This document shows positions 8,334-15,785 of a stretch of 64,000 nucleotides of DNA, piece by piece. Both the position numbers and the translations under genes were made by a program. Origin of the DNA: Haliscomenobacter sp040401995. Its GTDB lineage: Bacteria > Bacteroidota > Bacteroidia > Chitinophagales > Saprospiraceae. Location: contig JBBANM010000002.1 of the NCBI GenBank assembly GCA_040401995.1, positions 62,001 through 126,000 of the forward strand, read 5' to 3'. Numbering within the stretch: the stretch's first letter is position 1; each line of letters starts with the position of its first letter. The notes under the pieces are model-generated. The model saw only the letters and a list, made by a program, of their open reading frames with translations. It searched no databases and was not told the DNA's origin.

Positions 8334-9020
8334 TTAATCACAACCCATTACATCACAAGCATCGCCGTTTGCTTCTACGGCAACATTTTTTTTCTCTAAA
8401 ACAGCTTCTAAGGTCTGTACAAAAGCCTCAACCGGTTGCGCTCCGCGGAGGGCATACTTTTGATCAAAAACAAAAAATGGCACGCCTTGTACCCCGATTT
8501 GGTAAGCAAGCTGCTCATCCTCGCGCACTTCCTGCGCAAAGGCGTCCGACTGAAGACAAGTTGCAACGGTTTCTTCATCCAAACTAATATCAGCGGCAAT
8601 TCTTTGCAGAACACTCAGGTCAGATAGGTCTTTGCTGTCAGTAAAGTAGGCTTTAAGCAAAGCTTCCTTAGCTTGATTTTGTAGCCCCTGCTCAGCCGCC
8701 AAATGGATTAGGCGGTGGGCATTAAAGGTGTTGACAGACACAACCTGGGGGAAATTGAAGTCAATACCTACTTTGCTACCCATTTGCTCCACTGAAGCTG
8801 TCATCTGTTGGGCTTGTTGGCGCGGTATGCGGTATTTGTTGGCAAGCAGATCATATAAATCTACCTCAGATTTGGCTATCGCCTGAGGATCCAACTCAAA
8901 ACTTCGCCAATTGATTTTAACTTCCTCCTTATTGGGAAAAAGCGACAATGCCGCTTCAAGGTGGCGTTTGCCAATATAACAGTACGGACAAGCTACGTCC
9001 GACCAGATGTCGATGGTCAT
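8334..9020 (-). CDS. DsbA family oxidoreductase, FrnE-like
   Basis: This 228-residue thioredoxin-fold protein begins MTIDIWSDVACPYCYIGKRHLEAAL, with the CPYC redox motif at about residues 11-14. The inserted helical domain holds VVSVNTFNAHRLIHLAAEQG, and the cis-Pro region is GVQGVPFFVFDQKYALRGAQPVEAF, both typical of the FrnE subgroup (2-hydroxychromene-2-carboxylate isomerase/DsbA-like). There is no signal peptide, so it acts in the cytoplasm as a disulfide oxidoreductase or isomerase. The tail GDACDVMGCD holds two more cysteines. It is transcribed divergently from the peptidase at 9344. Confidence 0.9.
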   Translation of the reverse strand: MTIDIWSDVACPYCYIGKRHLEAALSLFPNKEEVKINWRSFELDPQAIAKSEVDLYDLLANKYRIPRQQAQQMTASVEQMGSKVGIDFNFPQVVSVNTFNAHRLIHLAAEQGLQNQAKEALLKAYFTDSKDLSDLSVLQRIAADISLDEETVATCLQSDAFAQEVREDEQLAYQIGVQGVPFFVFDQKYALRGAQPVEAFVQTLEAVLEKKNVAVEANGDACDVMGCD

Positions 9021-9343
9021 TTGCTAGTTTTTTATAACTGCAAATATAGTAGTTTGCAACTTTATACCCTTGAATAGAGAAGGATCTATTATTTTCATTG
9101 GTTGCGGCTTATTGCAAAGAGCACGTATAAGTGTATTTGGATTTGTAGTTCGCAGGCGAAGGGAGTCAAAATTTGACCAAGCTCTATAGCCATTCCCGAA
9201 CAAGACCACCCCTCGCGACCCTTCATTTTTGCTCCCCGAAAAGTATAAATCGTAATTCTGTCAAATTCCGACGGAATATTTTCAGCGAATAGCAATGAAA
9301 ATCTCAAACTTTCCGGCTAATTTGACGCCCAAAGGCAGACCGT
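9021..9343. other. Divergent intergenic region with a minus-strand -7 box
   Basis: This 323-bp region separates divergent genes. TATATTTG on the minus strand (9041-9048) fits the TAnnTTTG consensus for the FrnE-like gene. Two small dyads are visible: GTCAAA-A-TTTGAC at 9165-9177 and ATTCCG-A-CGGAAT at 9265-9277. Positions 9129-9153 resemble the left half of the hairpin at 40437. No gene is evident. Confidence 0.4.
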
Positions 9344-10645
9344 ATGAAGTATCATCCAATTAATCCAGAGCTATTCGTCAATAACCGCAAGCGCTTCATG
9401 CGGAAAATGCAACCCGAATCTATCGCCATTTTTTACTCCAACGATCAAATGTTGCGGAGTGGCGATACCTACCATCCTTTTCGTCAAAATTCAGGTTTGT
9501 TTTATGTAAGCGGTTTGGATCAGGAAGATACGGTAGTCGTGTTGTTTCCCGATTGTATCAAAGACGGGTATCAAGAAATTGCCTTTATCAAACGTACCAG
9601 CGATTACATTGCCCAATGGGAGGGTTACAAGTTTAGCAAGGAAGATGCGCAGCGCATTTCAGGTATCAATAAAGTTTTTTGGTTGGATGAACTTCCTCAG
9701 GTGCTACATGAGTTGATCCTTTTGTCGAAACGCATTTACCTGAATACGGAAGAGCACGACCGTCTTATCCCACTTACGCCTTCGCGCAACATGCGGGCGG
9801 CTCGGCAGCTCATGGAGCAATATCCAGCACACAAATACCACCGATCTCAGCCTATCCTCAAAAAACTGATGATGACCAAATCGGTTTTAGAGCTGGAGCT
9901 AACCCAACAGGCCATCAATATTACGGGTAAGGCTTTCCGCCGGGTATTGGAATTTATTAAACCCGGAGTGATGGAATTTGAGATTGAAGCGGAAATCACC
10001 CACGAGTTTTTGCGCAACCGTGCCAATGGACATGCGTATGACCCGATCATTGCCAGCGGCTCCAACAATTGTGTGTTGCACTACATCCAAAACAACCAAG
10101 AATGCCAATCTGGCGACCTAGTATTGATGGATTTTGGTGCTGAATACGCCAATTATGCCGCCGATCTTACCCGTACCGTTCCCGTGAATGGCCAATTCAC
10201 GCCACGACAGCGCGAAGTGTATGATGCAGTGTTGAAAATTTTGAACGAAGCCAAACAGATGTTGGTTCCTGGGGCTACATTAGAAGAGTATAAAAAAGAC
10301 GTGGTTCAGCTTTTTGAAAGCGCGTTAATTGATCTCAAGCTACTCACCCGCAAAGAAATTGACGGGCAACCAGCCGATGCACCGCTTTACAAAAAATATT
10401 TCATGCATGGGATTTCCCATTTCTTGGGCATGGAAGTGCATGATCTAGCCGATCATTATGCTCCGATTCAGGCTGGAATGTTATTTACCTGCGAGCCAGG
10501 CATTTATATTCCAGAAGAACGCATTGGGATCCGTTTGGAAAACAACATTATTGTAACTGATGAAGGTCCATTCGATTTCATGGCAAACATCCCCATCCAT
10601 CCTGAAGAAATTGAAGAGATGATGAATGTGGAAGTGCTATCCTAG
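9344..10645 (+). CDS. Aminopeptidase P (M24B, PepP-like)
   Basis: This 433-residue enzyme has the aminopeptidase P N-terminal domain (NRKRFMRKMQPESIAIFYS, then SGDTYHPFRQNSGLFYVSGL) followed by an M24 catalytic domain. Metal ligands are in VLMDFGAEYANYAADLTRT (two Asp), HGISHFLGMEVHD (His), CEPGIYIPEE (Glu) and GIRLENNIIVT (Glu). It removes N-terminal residues that precede proline in the cytoplasm; no signal peptide is present. Length is normal for the family. The ATG at 9344 fits the conserved start. A palindromic element A begins six nucleotides after the stop codon. Confidence 0.92.
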   Translation: MKYHPINPELFVNNRKRFMRKMQPESIAIFYSNDQMLRSGDTYHPFRQNSGLFYVSGLDQEDTVVVLFPDCIKDGYQEIAFIKRTSDYIAQWEGYKFSKEDAQRISGINKVFWLDELPQVLHELILLSKRIYLNTEEHDRLIPLTPSRNMRAARQLMEQYPAHKYHRSQPILKKLMMTKSVLELELTQQAINITGKAFRRVLEFIKPGVMEFEIEAEITHEFLRNRANGHAYDPIIASGSNNCVLHYIQNNQECQSGDLVLMDFGAEYANYAADLTRTVPVNGQFTPRQREVYDAVLKILNEAKQMLVPGATLEEYKKDVVQLFESALIDLKLLTRKEIDGQPADAPLYKKYFMHGISHFLGMEVHDLADHYAPIQAGMLFTCEPGIYIPEERIGIRLENNIIVTDEGPFDFMANIPIHPEEIEEMMNVEVLS

Positions 10646-10650
10646 TTTTA

Positions 10651-10812
10651 AGAGCTTGTTCAGGTTTCTGCTTCGAGCTACAAATGGCCAAAATCCACCC
10701 CAATTTCGTTACAAAAATGCTCATGTAGCGCTGCTACACTCCGCTTTTTGCGCCTCATTGGTGCGAATTTTAGCTAATTTTCGCTATCGAACCAGAATCA
10801 TGAACAAGCTCT
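10651..10812 (+). repeat. Element A, copy 1 (162-bp palindromic repeat)
   Basis: The element starts AGAGCTTGTTCAGG and ends with the inverted counterpart TGAACAAGCTCT. Inside, paired segments continue toward a central GTAGC-GCT-GCTAC, so the whole unit can fold as one long imperfect hairpin. Two other copies of exactly the same length occur at 33465-33626 (inverted) and 46899-47060. It carries no ORF of substance, no obvious target duplication, and resembles a MITE-like or other non-coding mobile palindrome. Confidence 0.85.
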
Positions 10813-10995
10813 AAGGAATGGTTAAACAATAAAGTACCACTTTTTCCTTGCTCTTTCACATTCACTCTTCCTCTCTTTTTCGTTTAATAGCGCTGACCTG
10901 TCCTCGATTTATCGGGATATTCGCCTCAAAAGATAGTCGATTGGCTGCAAAATAGCAGCGGCTAAAATGGCACTTTATTATTTACCCATTCCTAA
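10812..10995 (+). repeat. Element B, copy 1 (184-bp palindromic repeat, altered centre)
   Basis: Left end TAAGGAATGGTTAAACAATA and right end TTATTTACCCATTCCTAA are inverted repeats. Internal arms shared with copies 2 and 3 include CCTTGCTCTTTCA and CTCAAAAGATAGT-GATTGGC. The centre differs from the other two copies and is about 20 bp longer. Its left end abuts element A copy 1 directly. It also lies upstream of the TonB receptor gene. Confidence 0.8.
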
Positions 10996-11147
10996 TTTTG
11001 TTTTTTACCTTTGAGGTATACTTTACTGAATGTACAGTAATCAAGTCCTTTTTTACTCGCCAATAACCCACTGAAAACCAAGTAGGGTTCTTCCTTTTTA
11101 ACTATTTGTCACATTTTTTGTAAAAAAATTCAAGGTAAAGCAAATGT

Positions 11148-11155
11148 TACCTTTG
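11148..11155 (+). promoter_or_regulatory. Possible -7 box TACCTTTG
   Basis: The octamer matches TAnnTTTG and would give a leader of about 50 nt for the TonB receptor at 11213. No good -33 TTG at the usual distance is seen, so this is tentative. A second TACCTTTG occurs at 11007-11014. Confidence 0.3.
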
Positions 11156-11212
11156 GATTAAATATTTTTGCTGAACAATCGAAGTTTTACATTCACATAA
11201 ATTAGTTTAACA

Positions 11213-14200
11213 ATGAAGCTAAAGCTACTTACTACGGCTTTTGTGGCGCTGCTATTGGGTCACTTTACGGCATTTGGACAAATTACAACTGCCGCTATTG
11301 AAGGCCTTATCACAGATCCCAAGGGTGAACCATTAATTGGTGCAACGGTTAAAGCAACCCATACGCCCTCGGGTTCACTTTATGGAACTACAACTCGAGA
11401 GGATGGTAAATTCAACCTCCCTAACCTACGGATTGGCGGGCCTTACACCATTGAGGTAACCTATGTGGGGTACCAAAGTGTAACCGAAAACAATGTCATT
11501 TTGAAATTGGGCCAAAAACTACCCCTGGCCATCAAAATGCAAAATGAGTCAGTTACCATTGACGGTGCGGAAATTGTTGGCGATCGCAGCTCTATCATCA
11601 GTAAGGACCGTACAGGGTCAGAACTTAACCTTGGTCGTGATCGGTTGGAAAACTTGCCGACCATTAGTCGTTCTGCTGCTGATTTTTACCGTTTGACGCC
11701 TTCTTCTGATGGAAACTCCTTTGCTGGTCGCAACGGGCAGTTTAACAACTTCTCTCTGGATGGCGCCATTTTCAACAACCCATTTGGTTTGGATGCCGCT
11801 ACCCCCGGCGGTCAGTCTGATGCTCAACCCGTTTCTTTGGATGCCATCGAACAGATTACTGTTTCATTGGCTCCATACGACGTATCTCAAGCTGGTTTCA
11901 CCGGTGCGGCGGTAAACGCAGTAACCAAGTCTGGTACCAATGAATTTCATGGTTCGGCCTTTAGTTTTTACCGCAACCAGGATCTTACCGGAAATACGGT
12001 AGCGAAACAAAAAATTGTAGTACCAACCTTGAATCAGAGTCAGTTTGGTTTTGCGTTGGGCGGTCCAATCATCAAAAACAAACTCTTTTTTTTATCAACG
12101 CAGAAAGCGACAAACGCCAGGATCAAGGAACTACGGCAGTTGCCGCTGCTTCAGATCGTACGGGCGCCAACGTATCGCGCGTTTCGGTAGTAGATTTGGA
12201 GGCGGTTTCAAAAGCGTTGAAAGATCGTTTTGGGTATGAAACTGGTGCTTACGAAGGCTATTTGCATCAAACCAATAGCACCAAAGGTTTGGCAAAGCTG
12301 GATTTTGTGCTCAACAAAAGCAACACCATCACGGCTACGTACAACTTCTTGGATGCATTTAAGCAAAAACCGGCTCACCCTTCGGCTATTGGCCGCCGCG
12401 GTCCCGATTTGACGACCTTGCAGTTTTTTAACTCAGGTTACCAGATCAACAATAAGATCCAGTCGGGGATTATCGAGTGGCGTACCCTTTTTGGCAACCG
12501 CGCTGCCAATAAGATGAAGTTTGGCTATTCTCAGTTCAAAGATTCTCGTGATCCATTCTCAGCGCCATTCCCGGTGATTAACATCAACAAGGATGGAATC
12601 CGCTACATTGTAGCTGGTCATGAGCCGTTCTCTATTTTCAATCGGTTGAATCAGCGCATTCTACAGTTCAACGACAACTTGAACTTGTACCGTGGCAATC
12701 ATACGATTACTGCCGGTGTCAGCTTTGAGCGTTTTGAATTCGACAACTCTTTTAACCTCAATGCTTACGGTGGTACGTTTGGCCCTGGTTTTCAAAGCGT
12801 GGGCGCTTTTTTGGATTCTGTTCGTACCGGGCGCTTTGACGACGAAGTCGCTGCTGCTCGCAAAACAGCTGCCGACAATGGCGGGGAAAAAGGCACTGCG
12901 GGTAAAGGCTGGGCCTTGGCTCAAACCAACGTAGGTCAATTTGCGCTTTACTTGCAAGACGAGTGGGCGATCAATAAAAAATTGACGTTTACTTATGGCT
13001 TGCGTATGGATATGCCTTTGTATTTCAATACGGCACAAAAAGCAAAAGAGGCTCAAGACCGCAACTGTTGCTACGACCCAACCATCACTTGGTATGATGA
13101 AAAAGGAACTGCGGTTAAATTTGACCACACTCAACTGCCTAAGCAAGTTCCGCTTTGGTCGCCGCGTTTGGGTTTCAATTATGATGTTGCTGGCAATCAA
13201 TCGATGCAATTGCGCGGGGGATCCGGTTTGTTTTCAGGTCGTTTGCCATTTGTATGGATTGGCAACCAGGTGGCTAATCCCAACTGGTTCTTTTTCAACA
13301 TGACCAGCCCGAATTACAAATTCCCTCAGGTTTGGCGCTCGAATTTGGGATACGACCACAAGATTGGCAAAAACTGGGTGGCTACTATCGATTTGATCTA
13401 CACCAAAGATGTAAATGCTTCAATTGTACGCAACTATGGTTTGAAGCCACCAACTGGAGCACTTAAAGGAGTTGATACCCGCCCGATTTATACAGATAAG
13501 GACAAAGCCGTATTCACCGGGTTAGGTTTCCCAATTCCAGTAAACGGTTATGTGTTTACCAACTCTAATTTGGGATATAGCTTTAATGCCTCTTTCCAAA
13601 TCCAGGGTTCGCTTACCAATAGCTTTTTTGTAATGGCGGCATACAACTACTTGAATGCCAAGGATGTTTCTTCGGTTGAAGCAGAAATCTCCAGCGATGC
13701 CTACGATCGTAACCCAATCGTTGCCAGTGCTAATACACCAGTGCTATCGCCTTCGCTTTATGGCAATAAGCATCGGATCATTGGCTCTGCCTACAAAATT
13801 TTTGAGTATGGCGCTAAAAAACAGTGGAAAACAACCATTTCTGCCTTTTTCCAGTACTCAAATGCCGGTACCAACCCCAACAGCAACTTGGGTAACTTCC
13901 GCTACAGCTACACCTATTCTGGCGATATCAACGGCGATGGTTCAGGGCTCAACGACTTATTGTTCATCCCAACGGATGCGCAGTTGTCTAAGATGAATTT
14001 TGTATCGGATGCACAACGTAATGCGTTTAGAACTTACATTCTTCAAGACAAATACTTGAGCGATCACCGGGGCCAATATGCTGAAAAATATGGCATCGTT
14101 GCACCATGGTATTCACAAATCGATGTGCGTTTGCTCCAAGATTTGCGTTTTGGCAACAGCACATCACCGAATACGGTTCAGTTGAGTTTTGATATCCTCA

Positions 14201-14394
14201 ATTTTGGAAACATGTTGAATTCCAACTGGGGTGTACGTCAACTACCCGTCAACACCCAACCAGTTGGGGTGTCGGTAGACGGTGCAGGTAATCCGACTTA
14301 TTCTTTTGATACTTCCTTGTCCAAAACTTACGCCAACAACTTTGGTTTGTTGTCGCGATGGCAGGCACGGGTTGGTTTGCGTTATATTTTCTAA
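11213..14394 (+). pseudogene. TonB-dependent receptor, Oar-like, split by a -1 frameshift
   Basis: Read as one gene this encodes about 1060 residues. A signal peptide (MKLKLLTTAFVALLLG...AFGQ) precedes a carboxypeptidase-regulatory-like domain (AAIEGLITDPKGEPLIGATVKA) and a plug domain (FAGRNGQFNNFSLDGAIFNN, QISLDAIEQ-like region, GAAVNAVTKSGTNEFHGSAF), then a long beta-barrel ending GLRYIF. This is the Oar-type receptor family of the outer membrane. The frame changes in a run of eight T at 12086-12093: the first frame ends at 12190, while the +1 frame continues without stops from the run to 14394. Nine T would restore LFFFINAESD. The lesion may be a real mutation, a variable tract or a sequencing error. 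No SusD-like partner follows. Confidence 0.85.
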
Positions 14395-14420
14395 GCTAAG
14401 CTTGGAAATGGATTAGAAAA

Positions 14421-14464
14421 AAAGCCGGTCTGGGTGGGTATCTCCTCCTGGACCGGCTTTTTTT
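14421..14464. terminator. Bidirectional intrinsic terminator
   Basis: A perfect 10-bp stem, AAAGCCGGTC at 14421-14430 with GACCGGCTTT at 14451-14460, is followed by Ts on the plus strand and preceded by an A-run that gives Ts on the minus strand. It serves the receptor gene and the convergent TAXI gene; its right edge overlaps the stop codon of the latter. Confidence 0.85.
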
Positions 14465-15782
14465 ATGCCTTATTAGGCTGAGCAAGTTGAATTTCTTTTT
14501 CTCGTAGGGCTTTGTAGGCGGTTTCCCAAGTAAAAGAAAACAAATGGAAACCTTCAATAGTGAGTATGTCGTTGTCCAAGTCAGCCATTACCCGATTGAG
14601 AATACCAACCAATTCGGTCCGTTTTTGGCTTAAAAAATCGGCATCTTGCGGGTGCTGCAACTCGTTGAGAATGTGCATCACCTCCTTGGCGTAAGTGTCT
14701 GCTTTATCTTTTTGCCCTTCTACCTGGCTGGCGTACCAACCGGCAATTCCCGAAATCAATGGCAAAAGGATGGAGATAAAAATGCCCAGTAATTCCGCAT
14801 TTGAACTCAAAAAACTCGGTTTGGTACTTTCAAAAAACGCTTTTGCCCCAGCATGAATGGGAATTAAGGTTCCTTCTCTCAACCCCGGTTGTGAAACCGC
14901 CCCCACCAAATGTCGGTAATTGGGACCCAAAAATCGACTGAGATCAGTTCGGCGTTCAAAAAGCAACTGTGTCAGGGTACGAATCCCTTCCGCATCAGCA
15001 TCTTCGCGGGCAATCAACAATCGCGGCGCCGCCACTGACCATAAGTTATTTTCGGGCAAACAAGGGTTTCCACCATATGCGCCACGCGGCACCAAAGCGG
15101 CATGGAGCGCTGGTTTACTCAATTGAATAGCCTCGCCGTCGGGGATGGCTACCAATTCACTTTTTCCCCCTTTGAGCAAGGATTTTACATATTGATTCCC
15201 TAAAGCCCGAACCACAAAAGTAGCGTCGATGGAGTCTTTCAATAAAAGTTGAGCGATTTTTTCGGGGGAGGCGTGTACTTCTTTGATATCGGCATGATGG
15301 ATACCATAATATTCTGCCAAAAACCAAAAAGAGGTGTATTGCCCGCTTCCTCGTTCGGGGAGCGCTACTCGCTTACCTTTTAATTCGACAAAACTTTTGA
15401 TCCCTGCTTTTTTTCGGGCAATGAGTTGAAAAAAATCAGGGTACAAAATGGCGATTACGCGCGAGTTTTCTGGAAAATGTTCCATATCGGCTTGAACCAG
15501 CGCTAAATCGGCTTTTTTTAGTCGAATGGAATCAAGGTTTGCTTCCGAACCGGGCGTTTCCAGGAGCTGAAGTTTGCGAATTTTGTAACTGTAATGGTTT
15601 TTGGCTACTTCAGCTAGTGCACGAGCCAAAAAATACCCTTCGCCGCTTTTTCTACCAGTACACAATTTGAATTCCACCTTCCGGTATTGCAAGTAATAGA
15701 AACGCAAAGCAAAACTTGCAACCAATAGCACCAAAAAAGTACCGCCAATAATAAGAACCCTTTTAAATAGGTGGATGGACAT
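14463..15782 (-). CDS. TAXI-family TRAP solute receptor, membrane anchored
   Basis: This 439-residue protein has an N-terminal transmembrane segment (about residues 8-28) and then a TAXI-type periplasmic binding domain: LCTGRKSGEGYFLARALAEVA, LLETPGSEANLDSIRLKKADLALVQAD, LKGKRVALPERGSGQYTSFWFLAEYYGI. A second hydrophobic segment (LLGIFISILLPLISGIAGWYA) is followed by a charged C-terminal helix region. TAXI receptors normally deliver organic acids to a TRAP permease, but no permease gene is adjacent. The gene begins 3 nt after the stop of the FAD/Fe-S dehydrogenase, so the two are cotranscribed and may share a substrate. The extra C-terminal membrane segment is unusual for a TRAP receptor and could point to a sensory role. 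Confidence 0.78.
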   Translation of the reverse strand: MSIHLFKRVLIIGGTFLVLLVASFALRFYYLQYRKVEFKLCTGRKSGEGYFLARALAEVAKNHYSYKIRKLQLLETPGSEANLDSIRLKKADLALVQADMEHFPENSRVIAILYPDFFQLIARKKAGIKSFVELKGKRVALPERGSGQYTSFWFLAEYYGIHHADIKEVHASPEKIAQLLLKDSIDATFVVRALGNQYVKSLLKGGKSELVAIPDGEAIQLSKPALHAALVPRGAYGGNPCLPENNLWSVAAPRLLIAREDADAEGIRTLTQLLFERRTDLSRFLGPNYRHLVGAVSQPGLREGTLIPIHAGAKAFFESTKPSFLSSNAELLGIFISILLPLISGIAGWYASQVEGQKDKADTYAKEVMHILNELQHPQDADFLSQKRTELVGILNRVMADLDNDILTIEGFHLFSFTWETAYKALREKEIQLAQPNKA

Positions 15783-15785
15783 GGG

